A DNA stretch of 64,000 nt from Zopfochytrium polystomum (lineage: Eukaryota; Chytridiomycota; Chytridiomycetes; Chytridiales; Chytridiaceae): the NCBI GenBank assembly GCA_025765615.1, contig JAIVFJ010000006.1, positions 620,001-684,000 on the forward strand, read 5' to 3'. Below are positions 55,134 to 64,000 of the stretch, piece after piece. The stretch's first letter is position 1, and each line of letters starts with the position of its first letter. Below the pieces are notes generated by a model. That model saw only the letters and a list, made by a program, of their open reading frames with translations. It was not told the origin of the DNA and did no database searches. A program made the translations under genes and the position numbers.

Positions 55134-55486
55134 TGTTATGAATCACCCTCTGGAAACCTCTGGAACCTTCTAGAACATTCCTTCATGGAACCTTCTGGAA
55201 CCTTCTGGAACCTTCTAGAACATTCCTTCATGGAACCTTGTGGAACCTTCTGGAACCTTCTTTGCTTTCCTGACTTGTCTTGTTGTCATTGGTATCATTG
55301 GTATCATTGCATTACTAATTGCTCTTTCTGGAACTTTCTTGGAGTCTTGACAAGGAACACTCTCAAAAGGTATAAAAGGGGGATGGGGGACCTGTCCCAT
55401 CCCTCAAGTGAATTATTGTTTCCAATACAATCATCACTCCTCTCAGTTCCTTGTCTGCCTTGTCCTGTCCTGCCCTGTTCCTGACA
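55134..55486 (+). repeat. Shared LTR between chromovirus copies 2 and 3
   Basis: 353 bp. It serves as the 3' LTR of copy 2 (polypurine tract directly before it) and the 5' LTR of copy 3 (PBS and gag directly after it). Eight contiguous GAA/TTC units lie at 55188-55225 and the TATA box at 55371-55377. Confidence 0.93.
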
Positions 55487-55526
55487 TCATAATTCACTTC
55501 ACCCTCTCCCACTACTCTCTGCCATC

Positions 55527-56450
55527 ATGTCTGACCCAAACAACACCTTCCCTGATGCAACTGCCTTCCAAGCCTTGATGGACCAATTACAAGCCCTCTC
55601 AAGACAGACACACCAACTTCAAGAACAAGTCCTTCACCAGCAGCACCAGCTTCAACAACAACTTCACCAACAAGAACATCAAGCTCTTCCCCTGCCTCAA
55701 GCCAACCAAGCAAGAGAGCCCAAGGTTCCCAGCCCTGACAAGTTCACTGGGCTGGCCAAAGACCTTAGGAACTTCATGGCCACTGTGGAGAATGTCATCC
55801 TTCTCCAACCTTCAAGATTTCCCAGTGAGCAAGTCAAGGTTCTTTTCACAAGCACCCTCCTGTCTGGTCAAGCTCAATCATGGTACAGATCTCTCCCAAG
55901 CACACCCACCACCCTGCAAGAGCTCTGGGAGGGGCTGGAAGCTACCTTTGGTGACCCCTACGCATCTTGGACAGCAAGATCCAAGCTCAAGCATATCAAG
56001 CAAGGAAAGCAATCTTGTGTGGCCTACACCAACCGATTCAAGCAACTAGCCAGAGACTCTGGATACAATGATGCAGCTCTGATGGAGCTGTACCATGATG
56101 GTCTCCATGAGTCTATCCAAGACATGCTCTCCCAGTCTCTGCACATCCCTGAGACCTTGGAAGAGTACATTCTCCTTGCCATCAAGATTGACAACAGACT
56201 CTACTCCAAGAGGCTGAAGCAAAGACAAGTAGGAACTACATCAAGACCTACCCCAGTTCCTCAAGCTCTCACAGTTCCTGAACCCATGCAAGTGGATGCA
56301 GTTGAGACACTTCCTAAGGGTCCTCTGAGCCAAGAGGAGAAAACAAGGAGGGCCCAGCAGGGACTGTGTTTTTACTGTGGCTCCAAGGAGCATGCTGTCA
56401 AGGACTGCCCAAGGAAGAAGCACCCAAACTCCCAGGTCCAGGCTCACTGA
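55527..56450 (+). CDS. gag: Gag of chromovirus copy 3
   Basis: 307 aa, differing from the copy 2 Gag at only a few residues (for example Arg for Gln in YTNRFKQL). Same coiled N-terminus, Gag core and CCHC knuckle. It appears identical to the Gag of copy 4. Confidence 0.95.
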   Translation: MSDPNNTFPDATAFQALMDQLQALSRQTHQLQEQVLHQQHQLQQQLHQQEHQALPLPQANQAREPKVPSPDKFTGLAKDLRNFMATVENVILLQPSRFPSEQVKVLFTSTLLSGQAQSWYRSLPSTPTTLQELWEGLEATFGDPYASWTARSKLKHIKQGKQSCVAYTNRFKQLARDSGYNDAALMELYHDGLHESIQDMLSQSLHIPETLEEYILLAIKIDNRLYSKRLKQRQVGTTSRPTPVPQALTVPEPMQVDAVETLPKGPLSQEEKTRRAQQGLCFYCGSKEHAVKDCPRKKHPNSQVQAH

Positions 56451-59400
56451 GGGGCAATTCCCTGGACCCTCCTCCAAGCTGCCCCTGTTTCATCACCACC
56501 ACCAGCACCACAAACACCTCAGATTCCAAGCCCCACCAACTCACCATGGATGTCAAGATTCAACTCTCACCCAAGTCAACCATCACAACCAAGGCCCTTA
56601 TCGACTCTGGATCATCCTGCAACATCATTGATGCCACCCTTGCCAAGTCTTGTGCCATTCCCACCATCAAGAAATCCACACCCCTCAAGGTCCACTTTGC
56701 CAATCATGCTCTGTTCAAGGAAATCAGCCATGAAACCAAGCTAAACCTCCACATCCAAGACTTTCCACCATCCATGGTCAATCTGGAAGTATTGGATCTT
56801 GGCTCACCCACATTCTCTGTCATCCTGGGATTACCATGGCTGCAAGCCCAGAACCCTGCCATTGATTGGGTCACTGGTCAAGTCCAACCTCCACCAATCG
56901 GAACAGTCACCCAAAACTCAAGTCAAGCCCCCAAGTCTCATGCTCTCAAGCCCTTGATTCAAGATTCACAGCCAGCCAAGACTCCAGTTCCACAGTTCAC
57001 AGTTCACAGTCAAGATTCAAGTAGAGCTCATAGAGCTCACAGTCATGGCCATGACTCTTGTTCACAGAACCCACAGTCAAAGATTCAAGTACCACAGTTC
57101 ACAGTCCACATTCAAGATTCAAGTTCCACAGCTCACAGTCTTTGCCAAGAACAGAACTCTCAGTCAAAGATTCAAGAATCACAGTTCCCAGTCAAGAATT
57201 CAAGCCCCACTGCTGAGGAGCACAACAACCTGGACCCATCAGACCTTTTGCTGGCATCCAAGCTACCAAAAGAATATCTCCCTTATGCTGATGTGTTTTC
57301 CAAGACCAAGGCAGACCTGCTACCAGCTCAGAGGCCTTATGACTGTGAAATCTCACTCAAGGATGAAACTTGCAGCCCACCTTTCAAGCCACTGTACCAC
57401 CTCTCTCCACCAGAAGCCAAGGCCCTCCAAGAATACATTGAAGAAATGCTGAACAAGGGATTCATCCAACCTTCCAAGTCACCAGCTGGAGCTCCCATCT
57501 TTTTTGTCAAGAAGAAGGATGGGGGACTGAGACCCTGTGTGGACTACAGAGATCTCAATGAGATGACAGTCAAGAACCGCTATCCACTGCCTCTCATCTC
57601 TGAATTACTGGACAAACTGAGCCATGCAAGGATATTTTCCAAGATTGACCTCAGAGGTGCCTACAATTTGGTCAGAATTAAGCCCCAGGATCAATGGAAG
57701 ACTGCCTTCAGATGCAAATACGGTCACTTTGAGTACTTGGTTATGCCCTTTGGACTTACCAATGCTCCAGCTATTTTCCAAGGCATGATGAATGACATCT
57801 TCAGGGATATTCTGGACCTTTTTGTCATTGTCTACCTGGATGATATCCTGGTATTTTCATCTGACACTGCAAGCCATATGGGACATGTCAAGACTGTCTT
57901 GGAGAGACTCAGACAGCATCACCTCTATGCAAAGCTGGAGAAGTGTGAATTCCACAAGACCTCCATTGAGTTTTTGGGGTTCATTGTGTCTGACAAAGGG
58001 ATCTCCATGGCACCAGACAAGATCCAAACTATTCTTGAATGGAAGGCTCCAAATTCCATCAAGGATGTTCAAAGCTTCCTTGGATTTTGCAACTTCTACA
58101 GAACCTTCATTGCCAACTATTCTGCCATAGCCAAGCCTCTCACTGATCTCACCAAGAAGACCACCAAGTTTGAATGGACCCCAGCAGCAGAGCAAGCCTG
58201 GCTAGCTCTTAAGACAGCAACCACAAGTGCACCACTCCTTAAGCATGTGGATCCCTTGCTTCCCTTCACCTTGGAAACTGATGCCTCAGACTATGCCCTT
58301 GGCGCTGTTCTGTCCCAGCCAAGCTCTCAGGACCCCTCTGCTCCTCTGCATCCAGTGGCATATTACTCCAGGAAGCTGAACAGTGCTGAGTGTAACTACA
58401 CAGTCCATGACAAGGAGTTGCTTGCAATTGTGGAAGCATTCAAATTCTGGAGACACTACTTGGCTGGTTCTAAAAACATCTCTGTCTATTCGGATCACAA
58501 GAACCTCACCTTCTTCAGGGCAAGGAGGTTGCTCAAGCAGAGGCATGCCAGGTGGGCTGAACTGCTCTCTGAGTATGACTTTAAGCTGTGCTATTCTCCT
58601 GGCCACCTTAACACTGTGGCTGATGCCCTGTCAAGAAGAACAGACCTTGCACCTGAAGGGGGAGATGGTTTCACCCCACCATCCAAGACACACCTTTCAT
58701 TGCTTCCTGACAGTGTGTGGGCCCATGCTATTTCCAAGGACCCCAAGCCTCACAAGATTCAAATCAGCCAAGAAGAGGAAAAACTTGAGATACTCAAGAC
58801 AAGGCATGATGCAGCAACAGCTGGACACCCAGGAGAGCACAAGACATATGAGCTTGTTTCCAGAGACTTCTACTGGCCAGGCATGAGGAAGTACATCAAG
58901 AACTATGTCAGCAGCTGTGAAACCTGTCAAAGAAACAAATCCAGCAGACACAAGCCCTATGGACTTCTGGAGCCCCTCCCAATTGCCATCAGCCCTTGGT
59001 CATCAATATCCATGGACTTCATTGTGAAACTGCCCCCATCCCATGGATTTGACTCTATCCTTGTTGTCATCTGCAGAAGGACAAAGTTGGCCCATTTCAT
59101 CCCCTGCACTGAGAATATAGATGCACAAGGAACAGCAGACCTGTTTTTGCAGCACATATTCAGGCTCCATGGGCTGCCTCAGTCAATCGTCAGTGACAGA
59201 GGACCACAGTTCAGATCTCAATTTTGGAAAGCACTCACAGCAGCCCTTGGAATCAAGTCTCAACTGTCAACTGCTTATCACCCTCAGACTGATGGACAAA
59301 CAGAAAGAACAAACCAGACTCTGGAGCAGTATTTGAGGTGCTATGTCAGCTATCAACAGGATGATTGGCCCACCCTCCTTCCACTGGCAGAATTTGCTCT

Positions 59401-59929
59401 CAACAATTCTCTCCACTCAAGCACCCAGCTATCTCCTTTCTTTGCAACCTATGGCTTCAATCCAAGAGGAGATCTTCTGGGACAAGAGACCCTATCCAAT
59501 GTCCAAGCTCCTGCTGCGGCTTCACACTTACATAAGCTCAAGATCATCAACTCCTTCCTGGACTCCACCCTGAAGCAAGCCCAAGAAGATGCCTCAAGAT
59601 TTGCCAACACTCACAGAATGGACCATGACCTTGCTGTGGGTCAGCAAGTTTGGCTTCTGAGGAAGAACTTGCAGACCAAAAGACCAAGTCCCAAGCTAGA
59701 CAACCTCAAGTTGGGACCTTTCAAGATCTTGGAGCAAATCAATCCAGTCACCTTCAAGCTGGATCTCCCTGCATCCATGAAGATCCACCCAGTTTTCCAT
59801 GTCAGCCTTTTAGAGAAGTTTGTGGCCAATTCCATTCCAGGCAGAGTTGTTCCTCCTCCTCCTCCAGTTGAGGTAGAAGGTGAAGAGGAATTTGAGGTTA
59901 GGGTTAGGGGGTTCGATTCCACCATGTAG
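56366..59929 (+). CDS. pol: Pol polyprotein of chromovirus copy 3
   Basis: 1187 codons open in the minus-one frame to gag. In order: retropepsin (DSGSS), RT (active site VYLDDILVFSS near codon 490), RNase H (FTLETDASDYALGAVL), integrase with zinc-binding HPGEHKTYEL...CETC and catalytic motifs SMDFIVKL, VSDRGPQF and DGQTERTNQ. The last 10 codons come from sequence beyond the truncation point at 59899, so the chromodomain seen in copies 1 and 2 is missing. The pol gene order (PR-RT-RH-IN) identifies Metaviridae (Ty3 type). The GTG at the listed start is only where the overlap opens, not a true start. Confidence 0.93.
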   Translation: MFLLWLQGACCQGLPKEEAPKLPGPGSLRGNSLDPPPSCPCFITTTSTTNTSDSKPHQLTMDVKIQLSPKSTITTKALIDSGSSCNIIDATLAKSCAIPTIKKSTPLKVHFANHALFKEISHETKLNLHIQDFPPSMVNLEVLDLGSPTFSVILGLPWLQAQNPAIDWVTGQVQPPPIGTVTQNSSQAPKSHALKPLIQDSQPAKTPVPQFTVHSQDSSRAHRAHSHGHDSCSQNPQSKIQVPQFTVHIQDSSSTAHSLCQEQNSQSKIQESQFPVKNSSPTAEEHNNLDPSDLLLASKLPKEYLPYADVFSKTKADLLPAQRPYDCEISLKDETCSPPFKPLYHLSPPEAKALQEYIEEMLNKGFIQPSKSPAGAPIFFVKKKDGGLRPCVDYRDLNEMTVKNRYPLPLISELLDKLSHARIFSKIDLRGAYNLVRIKPQDQWKTAFRCKYGHFEYLVMPFGLTNAPAIFQGMMNDIFRDILDLFVIVYLDDILVFSSDTASHMGHVKTVLERLRQHHLYAKLEKCEFHKTSIEFLGFIVSDKGISMAPDKIQTILEWKAPNSIKDVQSFLGFCNFYRTFIANYSAIAKPLTDLTKKTTKFEWTPAAEQAWLALKTATTSAPLLKHVDPLLPFTLETDASDYALGAVLSQPSSQDPSAPLHPVAYYSRKLNSAECNYTVHDKELLAIVEAFKFWRHYLAGSKNISVYSDHKNLTFFRARRLLKQRHARWAELLSEYDFKLCYSPGHLNTVADALSRRTDLAPEGGDGFTPPSKTHLSLLPDSVWAHAISKDPKPHKIQISQEEEKLEILKTRHDAATAGHPGEHKTYELVSRDFYWPGMRKYIKNYVSSCETCQRNKSSRHKPYGLLEPLPIAISPWSSISMDFIVKLPPSHGFDSILVVICRRTKLAHFIPCTENIDAQGTADLFLQHIFRLHGLPQSIVSDRGPQFRSQFWKALTAALGIKSQLSTAYHPQTDGQTERTNQTLEQYLRCYVSYQQDDWPTLLPLAEFALNNSLHSSTQLSPFFATYGFNPRGDLLGQETLSNVQAPAAASHLHKLKIINSFLDSTLKQAQEDASRFANTHRMDHDLAVGQQVWLLRKNLQTKRPSPKLDNLKLGPFKILEQINPVTFKLDLPASMKIHPVFHVSLLEKFVANSIPGRVVPPPPPVEVEGEEEFEVRVRGFDSTM

Positions 59930-61335
59930 CAATCAGCTTTGTGCGGGTAGTTTGCTGCAGACTTGTTGTGGTGGAAACACAAGTTTGTTACCAAGCACAG
60001 GTTTTGATGGGATCAAGGGAAGCTAGCAGAGCCTTGAGGAATTGGTGACTGCCAGTAGAGGCAGGCCACCCCCAATGTGCCATGCCACGGCCAGCAATCA
60101 ACCTCAACCACCTTCATCTTCTCAATTAGGTCCCAGTCATCAGTGACAGAGATGCTCTTCTTTGGTGTGGGCTGGGCTGCCAGCATGAGGTGAGATGAAT
60201 GGCTTATGGACAAGCTGTTTCAGTGAAGCCAAGTATGTTGGCATTGAAGGCTCAGGCTGTTTAGGGCAGAGGTTTTGATGTGGGAAGTGGCGCCTGCCAC
60301 CAGCTGGATGAAAATTCAAACTTTGATCCAATCCAAAAAAATTTAAAAAAATAAGCAAATAAAAAAAAAAAGTGGAAATGCAGAAACAAAACATTAACCT
60401 CCAAGGCCCAACTTGATCACAGCTGCAACAACGGCAGTAAGTGTTGGGAAAGTTGCAATGGTGAGATTAGTGGCAGTATTTGTTGAAATTCGTTGGGGAT
60501 GGGATGGATGCACATTCTGAGGTGCTCAAGGGCAAGCAGAAAGTTTGCCTGTCCCTTCAAAAGTTCCAATCCCATACAGCCATTGGTGGGCACTTTTGTG
60601 GGTGTCAGTGGGGGAGGGCGATAAAGCCAAGTGCCACTCAGACTGCGACCCTGTATAATCAATTTGGGTGATTTGTGCTGTCTAAAGTTGCAAAAGGAGG
60701 AGAAAATCTCAAACTGATCGTTAGAAGCCTGGAAGTCGACAGCCCAGGCATCCCCACTGACATTGTGATCACAATCTCCAACTCCAGCAGTGTTGATCAG
60801 GTGCTAGCGCAAGAAGAGCTGTTCATTGGGAGGGTAGTGCCAGCAGCGAAAGGTTGATTGGATGTTTTTGATCATGTCAAAAAAGCCGTCTTTGTGGCGC
60901 TAGGGTTAGGCCCCTTTCGCAGCACGAGATTTGCCTTTTTCTAATTTTTGTTTCGATAAAAGAAAACAATTGTTTGAAAAACAGAAAGGAGGCAAAAAAG
61001 GCTATGGTGTTCGACAAGAAAGGGCGTACCGTCCTCTAATAGGGAAGGGGAGTATGCTCAGCACCAACCTCTTCAATTTGTGCCTGCTTGTGCTTTGTGG
61101 TTGTTTGGCAGCTTTTAATAGCCCCTGCCTACGCAATCTTCCTGTTCCAGCACTGGCACGTTGTGGAACATGTTCGAAGCTCATGCACCTACTGTTCCAG
61201 CACAGTGCTTAAGGCTGAACTCACCCCCACTGCATCTGGAGGTGGATGCGCTTGGCACCTTCCCCACCAGATGAGAATCTGGGCAACTCATTGGACTGAC
61301 TGCTGTCAAAAAAACCCACTTTGAAAGTGATGCTC
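59900..61335. other. Intergenic region after the truncated element
   Basis: It begins with telomere-like TTAGGGTTAGGG (59898-59909) and a B-box-like GGTTCGATTCC (59910-59920). No intact gene is seen. A minus-strand frame at 60013-60213 (TDDWDLIEKMKVVEVD) and a plus-strand frame at 60480-60857 interrupted by TGA (60672-60674; GENLKLIVRSLEVDSPGIP) look like decayed coding sequence of unknown origin. A CTAGGGTTAGG motif recurs at 60899-60909. Confidence 0.4.
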
Positions 61336-61407
61336 CTCCCAGTCCGGGAATTGAACCCAGGTCTACCCCGTGACAGGGGGTGATACTAGCCACTATACTA
61401 ACTGGGA
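61336..61407 (-). tRNA. tRNA-Asp (anticodon GUC)
   Basis: On the minus strand the acceptor stem TCCCAGT pairs perfectly with ACTGGGA and the discriminator is G. D arm GTAT-AGTGGCTA-GTAT, anticodon stem ACCCC/GGGGT with loop CTGTCAC (anticodon GTC), T arm CTGGG-TTCAATT-CCCGG. 72 nt, no intron, all stems intact. Confidence 0.95.
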
Positions 61408-62065
<658 letters not shown>

Positions 62066-62418
62066 TGTTATGAATCACCCTCTGGAAACCTCTGGAACCT
62101 TCTAGAACATTCCTTCATGGAACCTTCTGGAACCTTCTGGAACCTTCTAGAACATTCCTTCATGGAACCTTGTGGAACCTTCTGGAACCTTCTTTGCTTT
62201 CCTGACTTGTCTTGTTGTCATTGGTATCATTGGTATCATTGCATTACTAATTGCTCTTTCTGGAACTTTCTTGGAGTCTTGACAAGGAACACTCTCAAAA
62301 GGTATAAAAGGGGGATGGGGGACCTGTCCCATCCCTCAAGTGAATTATTGTTTCCAATACAATCATCACTCCTCTCAGTTCCTTGTCTGCCTTGTCCTGT
62401 CCTGCCCTGTTCCTGACA
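62066..62418 (+). repeat. 5' LTR of chromovirus copy 4
   Basis: 353 bp, eight contiguous GAA/TTC units at 62120-62157, TATA box 62303-62309, ends CCTGACA. Matches the 55134-55486 LTR. Confidence 0.93.
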
Positions 62419-62458
62419 TCATAATTCACTTCACCCTCTCCCACTACTCTCTGCCATC

Positions 62459-63382
62459 ATGTCTGACCCAAACAACACCTTCCCTGATGCAACTGCCTTC
62501 CAAGCCTTGATGGACCAATTACAAGCCCTCTCAAGACAGACACACCAACTTCAAGAACAAGTCCTTCACCAGCAGCACCAGCTTCAACAACAACTTCACC
62601 AACAAGAACATCAAGCTCTTCCCCTGCCTCAAGCCAACCAAGCAAGAGAGCCCAAGGTTCCCAGCCCTGACAAGTTCACTGGGCTGGCCAAAGACCTTAG
62701 GAACTTCATGGCCACTGTGGAGAATGTCATCCTTCTCCAACCTTCAAGATTTCCCAGTGAGCAAGTCAAGGTTCTTTTCACAAGCACCCTCCTGTCTGGT
62801 CAAGCTCAATCATGGTACAGATCTCTCCCAAGCACACCCACCACCCTGCAAGAGCTCTGGGAGGGGCTGGAAGCTACCTTTGGTGACCCCTACGCATCTT
62901 GGACAGCAAGATCCAAGCTCAAGCATATCAAGCAAGGAAAGCAATCTTGTGTGGCCTACACCAACCGATTCAAGCAACTAGCCAGAGACTCTGGATACAA
63001 TGATGCAGCTCTGATGGAGCTGTACCATGATGGTCTCCATGAGTCTATCCAAGACATGCTCTCCCAGTCTCTGCACATCCCTGAGACCTTGGAAGAGTAC
63101 ATTCTCCTTGCCATCAAGATTGACAACAGACTCTACTCCAAGAGGCTGAAGCAAAGACAAGTAGGAACTACATCAAGACCTACCCCAGTTCCTCAAGCTC
63201 TCACAGTTCCTGAACCCATGCAAGTGGATGCAGTTGAGACACTTCCTAAGGGTCCTCTGAGCCAAGAGGAGAAAACAAGGAGGGCCCAGCAGGGACTGTG
63301 TTTTTACTGTGGCTCCAAGGAGCATGCTGTCAAGGACTGCCCAAGGAAGAAGCACCCAAACTCCCAGGTCCAGGCTCACTGA
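62459..63382 (+). CDS. gag: Gag of chromovirus copy 4
   Basis: 307 aa with the same sequence as the Gag of copy 3, including the CCHC knuckle. The minus-one pol frame opens before its end. Confidence 0.95.
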   Translation: MSDPNNTFPDATAFQALMDQLQALSRQTHQLQEQVLHQQHQLQQQLHQQEHQALPLPQANQAREPKVPSPDKFTGLAKDLRNFMATVENVILLQPSRFPSEQVKVLFTSTLLSGQAQSWYRSLPSTPTTLQELWEGLEATFGDPYASWTARSKLKHIKQGKQSCVAYTNRFKQLARDSGYNDAALMELYHDGLHESIQDMLSQSLHIPETLEEYILLAIKIDNRLYSKRLKQRQVGTTSRPTPVPQALTVPEPMQVDAVETLPKGPLSQEEKTRRAQQGLCFYCGSKEHAVKDCPRKKHPNSQVQAH

Positions 63383-64000
63383 GGGGCAATTCCCTGGACC
63401 CTCCTCCAAGCTGCCCCTGTTTCATCACCACCACCAGCACCACAAACACCTCAGATTCCAAGCCCCACCAACTCACCATGGATGTCAAGATTCAACTCTC
63501 ACCCAAGTCAACCATCACAACCAAGGCCCTTATCGACTCTGGATCATCCTGCAACATCATTGATGCCACCCTTGCCAAGTCTTGTGCCATTCCCACCATC
63601 AAGAAATCCACACCCCTCAAGGTCCACTTTGCCAATCATGCTCTGTTCAAGGAAATCAGCCATGAAACCAAGCTAAACCTCCACATCCAAGACTTTCCAC
63701 CATCCATGGTCAATCTGGAAGTATTGGATCTTGGCTCACCCACATTCTCTGTCATCCTGGGATTACCATGGCTGCAAGCCCAGAACCCTGCCATTGATTG
63801 GGTCACTGGTCAAGTCCAACCTCCACCAATCGGAACAGTCACCCAAAACTCAAGTCAAGCCCCCAAGTCTCATGCTCTCAAGCCCTTGATTCAAGATTCA
63901 CAGCCAGCCAAGACTCCAGTTCCACAGTTCACAGTTCACAGTCAAGATTCAAGTAGAGCTCATAGAGCTCACAGTCATGGCCATGACTCTTGTTCACAGA
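63298..64000 (+). CDS. pol: Start of pol of chromovirus copy 4 (partial)
   Basis: Minus-one frame overlapping gag, encoding the linker and retropepsin (DSGSS) and open to the window edge. Matches copy 3 throughout; downstream domains are outside the window. Confidence 0.85.
   Translation, partial: MFLLWLQGACCQGLPKEEAPKLPGPGSLRGNSLDPPPSCPCFITTTSTTNTSDSKPHQLTMDVKIQLSPKSTITTKALIDSGSSCNIIDATLAKSCAIPTIKKSTPLKVHFANHALFKEISHETKLNLHIQDFPPSMVNLEVLDLGSPTFSVILGLPWLQAQNPAIDWVTGQVQPPPIGTVTQNSSQAPKSHALKPLIQDSQPAKTPVPQFTVHSQDSSRAHRAHSHGHDSCSQ

Larger units (their letters stand above)
52306..55486 (+). mobile_element. Ty3-like chromovirus copy 2, deletion derivative with two in-frame deletions
   Basis: 353-bp LTRs at 52306-52658 and 55134-55486 (the latter shared with copy 3). 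Internal region: PBS 52661-52671, intact gag, protease, then a fused remnant of integrase and chromodomain, polypurine tract 55119-55133. Relative to copy 3 it lacks 1410 bp (RT and RNase H) and 774 bp (most of integrase). Both losses are multiples of three, so one open frame survives. It has the signals of a non-autonomous element that could be mobilised by a full copy. Confidence 0.93.
55134..59899 (+). mobile_element. Ty3-like chromovirus copy 3, full coding region but 3'-truncated
   Basis: 5' LTR 55134-55486 (shared with copy 2 as its 3' LTR), PBS 55489-55499, intact gag and an intact pol through protease, RT, RNase H and integrase. Similarity to the family stops after GAGGTT at 59899, within the coding sequence just before the chromodomain, and is replaced by TTAGGGTTAGGG. 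There is no 3' LTR, so this copy cannot transpose alone but could supply enzymes. Confidence 0.93.
62066..64000 (+). mobile_element. Ty3-like chromovirus copy 4, cut by the window end
   Basis: 5' LTR 62066-62418, PBS 62421-62431, intact gag and the start of pol. The visible 1935 bp aligns with 55134-57068 of copy 3 without any indel and, as far as I compared, without substitutions. The left flank is unique sequence, so this is a separate recent insertion or a duplication. Whether it has intact RT and a 3' LTR cannot be seen. Confidence 0.93.

Overview
The window reads as nuclear DNA of an early-diverging, probably zoosporic (chytrid-like) fungus. This is inferred from three things. The genes have many short GT-AG introns with T-rich or A-rich interiors. 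A front-end fatty acid desaturase with fused cytochrome b5 resembles the Mortierella-type delta-6 enzymes. The Ty3-type chromoviruses are of the fungal self-priming kind. No marker here fixes the species, and the standard genetic code fits all the intact genes.

Layout. From 1 to about 33 kb is a gene compartment with GC-rich coding sequence, all confident genes on the plus strand and 1-3 kb spacers full of homopolymers and microsatellites. In order: a foldback element and dispersed repeats (0.7-1.7 kb); an Eaf7/MRGBP-type NuA4 subunit (2740-5305); a lipin/Pah1 phosphatidate phosphatase (6318-10705); a cytochrome b5-fused desaturase (11750-14167); two unrelated-looking proteins with about seven hydrophobic segments each (15720-17495 and 20526-22682), the first needing 5-nt and 4-nt microexons; an RGG-rich protein with a C-terminal CCCH-like zinc finger (25569-28370); and a frameshifted F-box-like gene (31662-33223).

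From about 33 to 64 kb the character changes to a repeat-rich, decaying compartment. It holds a broken kinase-like/Gly-Ala-Lys gene (36.1-38.5 kb), a tRNA-Ile(AAU) with an intron, tRNA-like relics, a small C2H2 gene with an in-frame stop, a Cce1/Ydc2-type Holliday-junction resolvase pseudogene with four in-frame stops, and four copies of one Ty3-like chromovirus (45.5-49.3 kb minus; 52.3-55.5, 55.1-59.9 and 62.1 kb to the window end, plus). An intact tRNA-Asp(GUC) lies at 61.3 kb.

The chromovirus family is the most interesting system here. Its LTRs carry long perfect arrays of alternating GAA/TTC heat-shock-element units ahead of a TATA box. An 11-nt primer-binding site just after the LTR is exactly complementary to the LTR sequence about 35 nt downstream of the TATA box, as expected for Tf1/sushi-type self-priming. 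Two copies share a 1410-bp in-frame deletion of reverse transcriptase and RNase H, and one has a further 774-bp in-frame integrase deletion that fuses protease to chromodomain. The lipin and desaturase genes lie next to each other and both serve glycerolipid metabolism; otherwise the genes show no obvious shared pathway.
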